In this document: positions 12,371-24,040 of the stretch, in pieces
Numbering within the stretch: the stretch's first letter is position 1
Layout of the letters: each line of letters starts with the position of its first letter
Source: Heliocidaris tuberculata
Lineage: Eukaryota > Echinodermata > Echinoidea > Camarodonta > Echinometridae
Direction: 5' to 3'
NCBI GenBank assembly: GCA_025618425.1
Contig: CM046850.1
Coordinates: forward strand, 22,239,907-22,303,906
Length of the DNA stretch: 64,000 nt
The notes under the pieces: generated by a model
Databases searched by the model: none
Seen by the model: only the letters and a program-made list of their open reading frames with translations
What the model was told of the DNA's origin: nothing
Translations under genes and position numbers: made by a program

Positions 12371-14239
12371 TAGAATCAACATGTATTTGAAGCTCATATT
12401 TTGAATATAGTACAGCCGTTATAGCGACATGGAAGCCCCCTAACATACAGAGCAAAATATATTTTGGGGTGATTGGTACACTTTATAGTCAAAGAAACTG
12501 TTGGTGTGCATAGCAAAGTATATGGGCAAAAGACAGAAATGGTCTGGAATTACCCTTTAAGAGAGCAAATGGCCATTCAGCTGCAGGTTATAATGACCCT
12601 CTTGACACATTTCTGCCACTGTGTTCTATATTTAACGTCTGCATACAGCAGGAAAGCATGTATCGCTACGCAGAAAAGTGCTTCAGCGTGCGCAAGGAAT
12701 GCAGTCCCACACAAATGTGCTGTATACATCCACAGCAATCCTGCAAATTGAATTTGGTGTATTGTGACCCGGCACGGATTCGATTTGAATATTTGAAAAA
12801 GAAGAGAGAGAAAATGGAACGAATCAAATAAGGAAGGATTTCATAGACTTCACTGAGTCAATATGAAGAAAAAATTATCTCTTTGAGGCAACACTACATA
12901 CTACACTGTCATGTATAAGTATTGTATAATATCCATCTATATATAGATAGATAGATGTAAATTTGCACATTTCATTTAGGTTTTGTGTCTCTATTTTGTA
13001 CTGTCTTTTCCCCAATTCATTTGTTCATTTATCAGTCAATAACAACTCTCCCCAAGAAACTTTCACTAGTCCTGTACATAAGATACACTGTTAGTGGATT
13101 TTCCTAATGCTTATTCTTATATATTTGGTAAAATTCTGTATGCAACGAAACAAGTACAATATATACTACAATTACTAGGAGCCAATCAGAGAGAGACCTT
13201 CTTTAAAATATCATGCCCTATTCAGAGAAGACTAAAGATTAGACACAGCACATATTTTCTTTGATCTAATGTTTAACTCGGCTCCTTCAGTTGCTTTAAA
13301 ACAGATCACAGGGCTTTCGTGTCACGACCTTTTCCATTGTGTACAAACTTTAACTCCTGATTTGTTACAGCAACAGAACAAAAACAAAAAAGCAGGAAGA
13401 AAACTGAAAGCTGTATGGACACATACAGGATGTTCCAGGACAAGAAAAAATAATCACCCACTTCCCCAAATCATTGTTTGGATGGTGCAGGGTATTTGTT
13501 ATGTTCCTCTTGAAACTGGAGGAACTTGTAGAGCTTTCCAATGAAAAGTTCTTTAAAAAATATACATGAAGCATTCAAAGTGAAAAAAAAAAGGAAAATG
13601 GTTGTTAACGATGACCTCTCTGTTCATGTTAAACAATTATTGCTCGACTTGTAATCTCAGAACAGCGAGCGACGTTGTTTCCGGCCCTTGTGAACCCTCA
13701 TCTGTGTTATTGAGCCGTTGTTTCGTTAACTTAAAGTTTCGCAAACTTAAGGTTTCGCAATCACAAGTCCCATATGAACGTAGCTTATGATACCCCTGGA
13801 GAAAGATGGCCTTGACAAGTTCTACAATACTTATTTGTTATTTCCTCCTAGCAGCACACGATGTAAGCAGAAACTATGGACAGGTAGCCTTTATAGAGGG
13901 GTGGCCACTGAGAGGGGTTGGCCACTGAGGCAGGTTTGCCAGGACATGTTGTCCGAGCATTATACAATTGATCCTTGTCTCCTGGACTAAACAGGATGTT
14001 TGCAGTCTATGATATCAACAAATTTACTTTTCCAATGAAGAATCACATCAAAATTTGCAGAAGAATATCAGCAAATATACAACGTACATCACAGGTCCGC
14101 AGTTATGTTTGCAGAAATGAGCAGCACTTCTTCAAACATGAAAAACATCGCAAACTGTGATGTGATTACGTCCCAATTGAGCGGCAAATTGTGATGCAGA
14201 GACCATGAAAATCATTTCCTTACATCATTTCTGATCTCC

Positions 14240-14813
14240 CTTCCATCTACTCCTCTCTCACAAACTTTTCTCTCTATTCACATCTCTCTCCTCATCTATA
14301 TCTCTCTTACTTTCTCTCTCTCTCTCTCTCTCTCTCTACCCCTCTCTTTCTCTCTTCCTATCTCTCTCTCTCTCTACCCCTCTCTTTCTCTCTTCCTATC
14401 TCTCTCTCTCTCTACCCCTCTCTTTCTCTCTTCCTATCTCTCTCTCTCTCTCTCTACCCCTCTTTCTCTCTTCCTTCCTATCTCTCTCTCTACCCCTCTC
14501 TTTCTCTCTTCCTATCTCTCTCTCTCTCTCTCTCTACCCCTCTCTTTCTCTCTTCCTATCTCTCTCTCTACCCCTCTCTTTCTCTCTTCCTATCTCTCTC
14601 TCTCTCTCTCTACCCCTCTCTTTCTCTCTTCCTATCTCTCTCTCTCTCTCTACCCCTCTCTTTCTCTCTTCCTATCTCTCTCTCTCTACCCCTCTCTTTC
14701 TCTCTTCCTATCTCTCTCTCTCTCTCTCTACCCCTCTCTTTCTCTCTTCCTATCTCTCTCTCTCTCTCTCTCTACCCCTCTCTTTCTCTCTTCCTATCTC
14801 TCTCTTCCCATGC
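14240..14813. repeat. CT-rich minisatellite with about 12 units
   Basis: A 35-50 bp unit, TACCCCTCTCTTTCTCTCTT followed by CCTAT and a variable number of CT pairs, recurs about twelve times. Unit length varies only through the CT stretch. In the DLG transcript it reads as a long GA-rich tract. Confidence 0.95.
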
Positions 14814-14872
14814 TTTCCATTTTCCTCTCAAATGCAAGAATAAGATAAATCTCACATTAAACCATACTGTAC

Positions 14873-15016
14873 TGGGCCCTGTTTCATGAAACTTGCTTTC
14901 GCTGACAATTTACAATAACTGTTATAAGCTACTGAAATCCTTGCATCTGATTAGCTGAGAGCAAATTTGCCGGTAAAAATCACTGACAAGACACTTGATG
15001 AAATGCCCGCCTGGAA
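14873..15016 (+). repeat. Dispersed TTCATGAAAC repeat, copy 2
   Basis: GGGCCCTGTTTCATGAAACT through GAAATGCCCGCCTGG, colinear with the copy at 4099. It is wedged between the CT minisatellite and the CAAT tract. Confidence 0.85.
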
Positions 15017-15079
15017 TACCTGATATCAATTAAAGTGTTAATTAACCATGTTGCTTTTACACCATCAACATAGACCTGT

Positions 15080-15203
15080 CAATGAATGAATCAATTACTC
15101 AACCAGTATCTAACAAACCAATCCGTCAGTCAGTCAATCAGTCCATTTAGCAACATATTAATGAATCAATTAATCAATCATTCCTAAAATCAACTGACCA
15201 ACA

Positions 15204-15234
<31 letters not shown>

Positions 15235-15620
15235 CAATCAATCATTCAATCAATAAATCAATCTCAGCTGATCTAACCATTCACCAACCAATCAATTCAT
15301 CAATCAATTATCAAATCAATCAATTAATATATTATTAATAATCAGTCAAGAAACACATCAATCATTCGATGGGTCTCAAATGAATCATCATTCAATCAGT
15401 TAACCAAACAATCAATCAATCAATCAGTCAACCAATCAATAAGTAAACAAATCAATCAATAAGTAAACAAACCAATCAATCAACCAATCAATTGGTCAAT
15501 AATTCAATCTGTCAACCAACCAATCAATCAATCAATAATTCAGTCAACCAACTAATTGATCGATCAATCAATCAATCAATCAATCCATAAGTTAATCAAT
15601 TAATCAATCAATCAATCACT
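15080..15620. repeat. CAAT (AATC) tetranucleotide tract
   Basis: About 540 bp dominated by CAATCAATCA units with many variants (GTCAATCA, CAACCAAT, TTAATCAA). It ends about 9 bp from the donor of DLG exon 3, on the intron side. Confidence 0.95.
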
Positions 15621-15628
15621 GCTCCTAC

Positions 15629-15768
15629 CTCTGATGATTGCTTGGGTGAATTCTGTCCAAACTGTTGCTGTTCTTCCCACCTGGATGCCACCTGTAATGT
15701 TTCCAATGTCTTCTGTGACATGGATTTGGAACTGTCCATCAATGTCTCCTCGTAGAATTCTTGAATAT
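15629..15768 (-). CDS. DLG: DLG exon 3, end of L27 domain and linker
   Basis: The minus-strand exon of 140 bp begins after acceptor cccttacag (AG at 15770-15769) and ends before donor GTAGGAGC (15628 downward). With the G carried from exon 2 it reads DIQEFYEETLMDSSKSMSQK, then a polar Gln/Ser-rich linker ending KQSSE. The joined ...FQALLDIQEFYEETL matches vertebrate ...FQALIDIQEFYEVTL, which fixes both exon identity and the phase across a 33 kb intron. The exon ends in phase 0, so the next exon (expected to lead toward the first PDZ domain) should start on a full codon. I could not find that exon between here and position 1. The linker after EETLMD is not conserved with vertebrates, as is usual for this region. 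A CAAT tetranucleotide tract starts only about 9 bp past the donor. Confidence 0.95.
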
Positions 15769-16469
15769 CTGTAAGGGAGAACAAAATAGTTAAAATGTGA
15801 TCAATGAAATAAAATATAATTCACAAAAAGTGACAGGAGTTGAAAGGATGAAGTAAATCATTATGGCACTCAGGAATGAATCATCCAACACATGCAGGGT
15901 GGAGGTCTTCAAGCAAAATATGAAACAATCACGAAGCAAAATGCAATGCAGGCATTTCCGACCAATAATTACAGAAATTTTACTTTAAATACGACGAAAT
16001 CATCATGCACTTGTCAATCTTCCTATATATACTTATCATCGCTTTGTAAAAGTTGGTTTGAGATGAAGCAGAAAATGGGTAGAGTGAAAGTTTCATAAAA
16101 AGAACAAAAACTGAGAAATTTGAGGAAGTTGTGAAAAAGTAATGTTATGGGAAATCCCCTACTAATATTGGCAATGCAGCCATGTACATCCATAGAGATA
16201 GAAATATGACTTTGTTCTGTACAGAGCATCACTTTAAATATCCTGAATATTTTATGATGGTACATACTTTTCACTGATAATACATCATGAGCCGTTAAAA
16301 AGATGTTTGCAGAAACCGCAGTCTGAGATCTTTTCGTTCAAGATCAATACACGCAACAGACAGGATTATTGACCAAATTATAAAACTGTTATCATCCACT
16401 GTCCCGCATTAAACCACACCCCCCCCCCCCCTCCCCTGGTCCTCTACAAAAGAAAGAACAGACAATCTC

Positions 16470-16675
16470 ATGATAACAAGATGTGCATTGTCTTTTGCAT
16501 CCAGCTCTCTTGTGAATAATCCCCGGCGAATTACACGCCAGAAAACGTCAATTACCACTATCGGATTACCCCGCTTCCCCAGCCACATGCCCAGCGAGCG
16601 TTCGTCGCGAGGCCATGACCGTGTGCGGTGTCTTGCGGGTCAGTCATCGATACAGCACCGAGTGTGAGTAAATAG
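16470..16675 (+). other. CpG-dense patch with exon-like splice borders
   Basis: The patch holds many CG dinucleotides (CCCCGGCG, GAGCGTTCGTCGCG, CGTGTGCGGTG) in CpG-poor intron. On the plus strand it has a good acceptor (tcttttgcatccag, AG 16503-16504) and a good donor (GTGAGTAAA at 16664). The enclosed 159 bp is a multiple of three and open, reading SLVNNPRRITRQKTSITTIG and onward to QSSIQHR. I do not recognise the peptide. It may be an exon of an antisense nested transcript, an unmethylated enhancer or promoter, or a conserved element with chance splice sites. Confidence 0.35.
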
Positions 16676-17698
16676 AATCATGATACATGTATGCATCTTC
16701 TTCAAGAGACGATCTAGTCTCGAAAGTGGACAATGTTGTATCTGGCTTAAAGGTAATCTTCATGTAAAGGTATTTCTGAGAATCAAATGAAACTTACGCT
16801 GAATGTTAAAAATTTACATATAACTGATATCAGCATACTGTATATGATATGCAGGGGAAGGGGGTGGGGAGGTGGAACTGGGAATTCACCCCCCGTATGT
16901 TTGCCAAAATATGGAAAAAATATTTGCACGTTATGAGCTTTCATGATTTACAGCCCTATATCACTTGATATATGGGACATTAACACACTAACAAAATTTC
17001 AATCATTGCTTACCCTGCAGTGTCAAAGATAACATAGTGCAGTTAAAATATATAACTTCCAATATGTAATGTACACACTTGTAAAGGAGAATTGTCATAC
17101 ATGAGTATATGAATGATCAATTAGCAAAAATTCAAAAAATGTAATGGTACTTATTGATATAAAACCTCATGGACTTTTTCATTATAAGATGCTCCACACT
17201 ATTAGTTTCATAATCTTTCTTCGCTCTATGACCAAATTTTTTTTGGCGGGAGGATGTGGAATCACCCTAGCATAAAGTCTGGACAAATCTCCACGGTATC
17301 TAAATGAAATTATGCACAATCACGATGTATGGTAACTAGAGATCATTCAAATCATACAGTTCATAAGATGCATGGAAGTATATTTTATGATTTAAACCAG
17401 CTAGGCCCTGCTCTTCATAATTCTCAGAGGATTATAAACGGAGAGCGAGTTTTTGCTGTATCTAAATGACAATTATGCACAATCATGAAATACTGTAGCT
17501 CAGGATCAATACCATGGCATGGTTCTGTCCAGTATTACAGTATTTTCATGGTTTAGACATTACTGATCAAAGAAGGTGATTAATCTACGTCTTTCACTTT
17601 GCAATACTTCAGCATTGAAGGGGCAAGTCTCTGCCGTATCTACACAAACTTTATGCACAATCATGAAATATGGTAGCTCTGGATCAATTTTGTCATAT

Positions 17699-17785
17699 CA
17701 CATAGCATCTGCTGAAAGCCAAAAGGGCGTTAACTCAAATACATTTGCACAGATTTAATGCCCCTCTGGCTCCAAACAGATGATA
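17699..17785. repeat. 80-90 bp palindrome family member
   Basis: Left arm CTGAAAGCCAAAAGGGCGTT, right arm TTTAATGCCCCTCTGGCTCC followed by AAACAGATGAT. Confidence 0.8.
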
Positions 17786-17937
17786 AGATGTATGAAAACC
17801 TTTATGATTTAGACTGGCTAGGTCTTTTAATTCTCTTTGTAATTCTTGCAGCATTAACAGGGGCAAGCCTTCACTGTATCTAAATGAAATTATGCACAAT
17901 CATGAAATACGGTAGCTAGGGATCGATACCATCATTC

Positions 17938-18020
17938 CATATCTCTGCTGAGAGCCTGAAGGGCGTTAAGTCAAATACTTTTAAACAGAATAAACATCCT
18001 TCTAGCTCTCAACAGATGAT
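17938..18020. repeat. 80-90 bp palindrome family member
   Basis: Left arm TCTGCTGAGAGCCTGAAGGG, right arm ATCCTTCTAGCTCTCAACAG followed by ATGAT. Same relative place in its host unit as the member at 17699. Confidence 0.8.
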
Positions 18021-18179
18021 GTATTCATATGTGATATGGAGAAGAAAAAAAATTGGCCTAAGCATTTGTTTTGATTTTGACTAGCTGTCTGGGATTATTT
18101 TTTTTTTTTCCTTTTTAATTTTTGCAGGATCATTACTCTGAGTGCTGTCTGAGTGACTAATAATGGAATCTCTCTTGTG

Positions 18180-18420
18180 GGTGCTCTCTCACTGTCTCTC
18201 TCTCTCTCTATCTTCCTCTCATCTTCTTTCTCTCACTCTCTTTCTCTCATCATCTTTCATTCTATCCTTTCTCTCATCCTCTTAGTCCTTCTCTCATTAT
18301 CTCTCTTTCTCCCTCTCTCTCTCACCATCTTTCATGGTCTCTCTCACTCTCTACAATGTATATCTCTCTCTGCCTTTTTTAGTATCTCTCTCTCTCTCTC
18401 TCTCTCCCGCTCTCATTATA
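18180..18420. repeat. CT-rich microsatellite
   Basis: Imperfect CTCTCT, TTTCTC and CATC units, purest at about 18195-18210 and 18383-18406. The open frame over it is a repeat by-product. Confidence 0.9.
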
Positions 18421-19174
18421 CTCAGATTTGTTAGATTATCCGAAGCGCTTTAATCATCACCCTTATCCTGGCTGCCCTGAATCGAACTGAATCATCCATG
18501 ACTCATTATCTAGTCGGGCTTAAAACTCTGCCAACAGCTCTTAAAGGTTCTATTTAACATGTTCAGGAATCAAGAATAAACATTGGAGTGAAAAACTGGT
18601 TAGCTATCAAAAAGACTCCAGAAATGTTTAAAAAATATAAAAGACAGCTGTCAAAATCAAAGAAATATGAAAATCATCCTTAACCCTCTCATGAACCCAA
18701 GGAGGGTTTTTTTTTTCTACAAATTAAAAAAAACAAAACTAAACAAAACCAAGCTCTGTATGCAGCTAGAATATTCAGTTTAGACATTATAGAATTTTCA
18801 AATGAAAATGAATATGGTTGAATTTTACATAAAGTCATCTTAAAATGCTCGAAAGAAAATTTGCCTCTTGTTTAAATAGTGTAGCCATACTGATGTGAAC
18901 GGCACCAGACCAACAATACACCGAACAAAAATTTACAATACCTTGAACGGCCAAGAATTGGTCAATTTGGAGTTGGTGTGCCAATGTCACCGAGGTATGA
19001 CTTTATTTTCTAAACCTGTTTGGTAAAGGCACGTATAGACCAATGATAATACACAAATTTCAATCGATGGGGAACCATTTCATTCTGGTTTTGAATAAAT
19101 ACATGGAGCGGTTTATAACATTTTGCCTTGATTTTGTGTTGCCCCCAAAATTAAGCTTGTCTTTTGCAGAGCTC

Positions 19175-19990
19175 TGCAGATTTTCTCTCTTTCTCTTTCC
19201 CAGTTTCCTTTTCTCTGTCTCTCTCTCTCTCTCTTCCTTACCGTATTTTCTGCATATCTCATTCCTCTGTGTCTTATCTCTCTTCCTCAGCTTTCAGTCC
19301 ATCTTTCATTTGTTTTGTCCATCTTGTTCTTTTCCCATCTCGTGATATCGTCCACATGGTATGATGTCAGCATACTGTCCCTAATTCTCCTTCATCCCCC
19401 TTCCTCTCTCTCCCCTCCCCGATAAGCACCTACATAAATGTACATGCGTGTGTTGCGTAAAGGCTAATCGTTCATAAAATTCCTTTTATAATTTTTTTTT
19501 TATGAAGCTCATTTTGTCAATTAAATCTAAGGAAAATAAAATCATTATCATCTTCCTGATAAAAAGACTTGATTAAGTTGATTTGATTTGATTTTGTCAA
19601 GTTTATTTGTAAAAACAATGAAAACGTATCAAAGCTGTTGAGATTTTATCTACTTCATTGAGTCAATTCTATCTTTATACAATGTATAATTTTCATGTCA
19701 TACCCTTTATTTTCCTTGTCTTCTTTGTTCTTATTCTTAGTCTCATTCACTATCCTAATTTTTAAAAATCTATCATTCTCTTCTTGATCCATTTGCAGAA
19801 TCTTCTCCACCTGTCTCTCCATCTCTCTCTCTCTTTTCATCCTCTCCTCCTCTCTCTTCTATCCTTCTCTCTTCCCCCTTCTCTTTTCAGCCTCTCTCAC
19901 TCCCCTCCCTCTATCTCTCCCTTTGTCTCTCTCCCTCTCTTTCAAATTCTTCATTATTTCCTTTCTCCCCTCTATCCCTTTCAAACCTTC
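19175..19990. repeat. Scattered pyrimidine-rich tracts
   Basis: CT-rich blocks at about 19180-19240, 19380-19420 and 19800-19990, separated by ordinary AT-rich sequence. Open frames here are Ser/Leu/Phe-rich and not credible proteins. Confidence 0.8.
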
Positions 19991-20413
19991 TTTAATCCAT
20001 GGCCCTGCCATGGCTAAGCACACATTGCCTTGTTTAATGCAGTCAATATAAACAAACCATGTCCATGCGCATGGGAATAACTGTGACAAATTCATTATTC
20101 CTGCCTCAATATCAATTTCACTTTCACTTATCAATGTCTACTCGGATTGTCTTGCATGCAGTATGCTGTAAAAGTGGACATTTTCACACGATCAATTTTT
20201 CGTGCTCAGCCGCGTAAAGTGAATTTCACGTTTTTTAATTTCATCGACTCGCCAGGCTCACGTGCAAAAAAAAATGACATAAACAAAAATATTTGTGTGT
20301 TTTCATTTTCGTGCCAATTTCACGCTGTGCGAAGTGCATGAAAATTTCCACACCGCAAAATATTCCATGTTTACAGTACTGTGTGCAAAGTAATTCACCA
20401 CTTTAGTTATAAT

Positions 20414-20490
20414 ATTGTCTGAGGCAGAAGGGCATTAACTCTGTACAAATTGATACAAGTTAATGTCCTTCTAGCTCCAAACAGATGATT
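20414..20490. repeat. 80-90 bp palindrome family member
   Basis: ATTGTCTGAGGCAGAAGGGC opens the left arm and TTAATGTCCTTCTAGCTCC the right arm, ending AAACAGATGAT. Confidence 0.8.
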
Positions 20491-20630
20491 ACATGTACAC
20501 CTCCAGACATTGACTGTCGTGACAATATTATCAAAACATATTGATAAAATATACTGTGTGATACTACATGCCTTTAGGGTAGGGAATGTAAGAGAAGAGG
20601 GATGGGAAGGAATGGGAGAAGGTAGGAAAC

Positions 20631-20655
20631 GGGGGGGGGGGGGGGGGGGGGGGGG
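20631..20655 (+). repeat. 25-base poly-G run
   Basis: An uninterrupted G run, the longest in the window. Similar but shorter G or C runs occur near 26502, 35627, 39047, 40258, 43063, 45680, 49073, 52013, 53809, 59129 and 63826. They have quadruplex potential and are prone to assembly-length error. Confidence 0.9.
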
Positions 20656-21459
20656 AGGAGAGAAAAACAAAGGAAAAGTGAAAAGAGAGGGGGAAATTGC
20701 TATTGCTAATGTTCCTTAAATAGGAAGTAGTATGTATGTGGTACACTTTAAAATAGTTGTGGTGGTGTGATAATATGATAAAGCATAATGCAAATAGTCA
20801 CAGTAAAAAGCAGTAGAATATACCCAGGTATGTATGCTAACATAAATATTTGCTTTAGAACAATATTTTAGGTGATCATGGCATTTTCTCCCAATTTGCA
20901 TTTTATGAAAGGCATTATCAAGAAAAGAAAACAGGAAATGAAAATAGTCAATTTCCTTTTTCCTCACACTAAACCCTCATCACTTTGCCTCTGACTTTTT
21001 ACATCTTTTCAAGCAGGTTAAGATAGATCTTTGTACAATTTATCTAATCTTATTTTCGAGAAGCTAAACTACTATTGAATTTCTATATAGGTTCTTGCTC
21101 AAATATGCTCCCCTTTAAAACATCAGCCTACATCACAACAACAATAACCAGATCTTCCTATACAGATGAACTGCACAGTAACATGTACATACATAAATGC
21201 GAAAAATTCAAGACATGCACTCAAAACCATTAACATTATTTTTATAGCCCATAATGTCCCATCATGATCCTCAACAGACATGATTTCAAGTTTAATTGGG
21301 GAATTACGTCATCCATAATTCATAACTGAAGTAATGTAGTACTTTTCTGTCCACACACTTTTCTTCCCCAAGTGGAATGTCCCATGGATATCATCCAGAT
21401 TCAAAGGAAAAATTTTAGAGACATTTCATGGAAGCCTCGCCTTTCTTCTACATGTAATC

Positions 21460-22227
21460 AAAGGGGAATGAAACCCTGGGGAAAAATCAATTTTAATGAA
21501 AAGAGAGGACAGAGATAAGAAATTTTTAAAAGGTTTCATCAAAATCAGTTACAAAATGAGAAAGTTATGAAAGTTTGAAAAGTCTAAATTTACTTTCTAT
21601 GGTGATCCTCAAATTGGCAATGTTGCTTCAAAGTGACAGGTTTAGTAGTACAACTCTCCATATACTTTGTACACAAAATTTCATATTTTTCCCATTATCT
21701 CTCAAGATGCAGCTTGTCTCCTTAGCTCAAGATACAGTTAACTCTGCATATTAAAGTCGACCTTATATAAGTCGAATAATCGCCGTAGTCGAAGCAATTT
21801 TTCAGAACAGAATGAGCAAAACATGTGTTTTTTACCTCTTCTAAGTCGAATTTCGCCTAAGTCGAACAGATTTCTGTGGTCCCAAGAGATTCGACTTAGG
21901 CAGAGTTACCTGTATATCACAGGAAAATGTATTTGACACAACGTATGTTGAGTTCACAAAAAAAAAGACAAGCAGCATCTTTAGAGATAATGGAGAAAAT
22001 ATGAAATTTTGTTTACAAAACATATGGACAGTTGTATTACTAAACCTGTCACTTTGAAGCGACATTGCCAATTTGAGGATCGCCACAGAAAGTAAATTGA
22101 GACTTTTCAAACTTTCATAACTTTTTCATTTCTTAACCGATTTTGATGAAACTTTTTTAAAAATTGATCCTCTCTATCCTCTCTTTTCACTAAAATTGAT
22201 TTTTCCCAAGGGTTTCATTCTCCTTTA
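21460..22227. mobile_element. Long foldback element, copy 1, carrying a nested MITE
   Basis: The left end AAAGGGGAATGAAACCCTGG is mirrored at the right end (AAGGGTTTCATTCTCCTTT). The arms pair for over 250 bp (for example CCTCAAATTGGCAATGTTGC on the left against GACATTGCCAATTTGAGGAT on the right). The centre is split by a 178 bp element at 21735-21912. No coding capacity. Second copy at 58365-58921. Confidence 0.9.
21735..21912. mobile_element. TA-flanked MITE nested in the foldback element
   Basis: Ends read CAGTTAACTCTGC on the left and, inverted, CAGGTAACTCTGC on the right, with AAGTCGA motifs inside. TA lies on both sides (21733-21734 and 21913-21914). The paralogous foldback at 58365-58921 has the empty site with a single TA at this point (minus strand AAGATATATCATGAG). 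The TA duplication and CAG termini suggest a Tc1/mariner-type non-autonomous element. Confidence 0.85.
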
Positions 22228-22968
22228 AGGGTGCGTTATATAGCTCAATTGTGAAGCCAGAATCTGCATTTCAAAATGCTGTTCCATGGTATCCTGTTTA
22301 TAACTCTTTTCTCCACGCAAATTCAAGCTCGACCTGCCGCTGGATTCACTCAGCATAGTGCATACTGAGTCAGTTTTGAAACTGTGTGTCGGCAAGAAAA
22401 AACCCCCACAACCGTGTTTTGAAATAAACGTGTACCAAACTGATTTTGGTCTGAAAAAAAAAGGAGCTCTAAATGCACCCTTAGACTATCTCAACATACC
22501 ACAAAAAAGAAAAACAAAGAAAAAGGGTGCATTTGAAATATCTGAAATAGTTATCATGCAGTAAACAGACTGTGTGGACATGCAAATGTATCAAAGCATG
22601 CTGACAAATCACATACACTGAAAAGACTTAACACATATATCCACATGGGACTTAATTAATATTTTAATTGGTCAGGATTACCAGTTCAAATTATTCATCT
22701 TTCTTCAATCATTACAAGGTTATTAATCATTTTTTTTTTATCATTCGCTTCACAGATATCATGTATTCAGGAAAGTTTTGTCTGACTTTTGTTGGATTCT
22801 GTAAGGATTGCATGGTTTTATATATGATCACCAAAACAAAAAACTTTTTACATACTTCTTCTAAATTCCAGACAGTCCTATATACATCTTACTGTAACTT
22901 TTCTAGATCTATATAAACGACCTCTGATGTACTTTTGCAATCCCACATTGGCGACATTCTACTAATGT

Positions 22969-23220
22969 TTAGAACATGGAGGTAGCACTAATTAGCGACG
23001 CGATTGAATAAATCTGTTCGTTTGAAAGTAAATATGCCCGAAGCCAGCCCTGATAATCTGAGTAATGAGAAGAGTTCCCAGTTGGCCCGCTATGAATGAC
23101 GTTCCGCTTTAGAAGATGTTCAAAAGGTGGCAAAGAGGAAATGATGTCTTGCATAATTAAAAATTTTCATTCATCTTTTGCCAGAGGTTAATCATCGGCG
23201 TTCTTGGAAAACTGAAGTAT
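22969..23220. promoter_or_regulatory. Candidate conserved regulatory patch with homeodomain cores
   Basis: Non-repetitive, locally CpG-retaining sequence (GCGACGCGATTG, ACGTTCCGC, ATCGGCG) with several homeodomain-type cores (CTAATTAG, ATAATTAAAA, GTTAATCATC). No gene recognised. Enhancer identity is inference. Confidence 0.25.
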
Positions 23221-23492
23221 GTGGGCATCTGGGAGTGATTGCACATAAGCAGAATACAAAAAAATAAATTTCTAACTTTGTACTGTACATGCCCAAATAC
23301 TATTAAATCTGTGATGTTCCAGGTATTTATTGCCACATTAATATTCTTTGGGCATTTGCTTGGATTTCAGATTCCTTTCACAAGTATTGCTTTAATCAGG
23401 CAGAATACTTAAAGGAAATTTCCTGTCTTCGATAAAATAGTATGGACAAACTTTGGAAATTGTAGGAAAGACCCTACCTCCTTCTTTATATC

Positions 23493-24040
23493 TTTAAAGG
23501 AAAAGTCGATCCTGATTACAAGTTTGTTTTCAAAGAAACAGGAAAATTAAAGAAACAGATCAGTGAAGGTTTGAGAAAAATACGATAAGAAATAAGAAAG
23601 TTATGAATTATTGAAGTTGTATAATCAATCAAACACAAGTGGCAACTCCCTGACATATCTTGCAAGCTCCTCTCCCATATAGCCATGTACCCCAAAAATA
23701 ATAAACTTCCATTTTCTCTGAGGAAAGTATCTAAACATACATGCACCCTTATAATCATTGCTCATATGCTTTATACAAAACCTGTATGAAACAAATCTAT
23801 TCCTTCATCAGAATCTAAGAAAATGAAAATTTATGAAATTTTCTCTACTGAGCAAATGGGAGAGGAGCTCGCAAGATACGTCACAGAGTTGCCAATTTGC
23901 GTTTGATTGATTACAACTTCAAAACTTCATAACTTTCTTATTCTTATTGGATTTTGCTCAAACTTTTACTATTCTTATTTCTCTCATTTGCCTGATTTTA
24001 TTCAAATCAACTAAATACCAGGGTGGACTTTCCCTTTAAA
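23493..24040. mobile_element. Foldback element with AAGTCGATCC/GGTGGACTTT ends
   Basis: The left end TTTAAAGGAAAAGTCGATCC mirrors the right end GGTGGACTTTCCCTTTAAA. Inner arms also pair (AGTGGCAACTCCCTGACATA against GATACGTCACAGAGTTGCCA). About 548 bp, no coding capacity. Confidence 0.9.

Larger units (their letters stand above)
1..15628 (-). other. DLG intron 3 (partial)
   Basis: Sequence downstream of DLG exon 3 in transcription direction, continuing off the left edge. I found no convincing next DLG exon. It holds a GA tract (839-1100), a CpG-retaining patch (about 1420-1560), duplicated 110-205 bp units (1951-2169, 6517-7080), two copies of a dispersed TTCATGAAAC element, a 150 bp triple repeat, a TTAA-flanked MITE, a CT minisatellite and a CAAT tract. 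The stretches 2200-4095, 5070-6510, 7250-8860, 9000-10740 and 12380-14200 show nothing I can assign beyond AT-rich intron sequence and scattered ACATGT motifs. Confidence 0.8.
17290..18020. repeat. Diverged four-copy tandem array with embedded palindromes
   Basis: GTATCTAAATGAAATTATGC followed by ACAATCATGAAATA-like sequence and GGTAGCTAGGGATC-like sequence recurs at about 17298, 17457, 17635 and 17875. Units are 160-240 bp. The last two units each carry a member of the 80-90 bp palindrome family (17699-17785 and 17938-18020) at the same relative place. Confidence 0.8.

Noticed and set aside
14240..14813. Regularly spaced repeats resembling a CRISPR array
   Set aside because: The spacers are only variable CT runs, and the sequence is clearly eukaryotic. 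It is a minisatellite.
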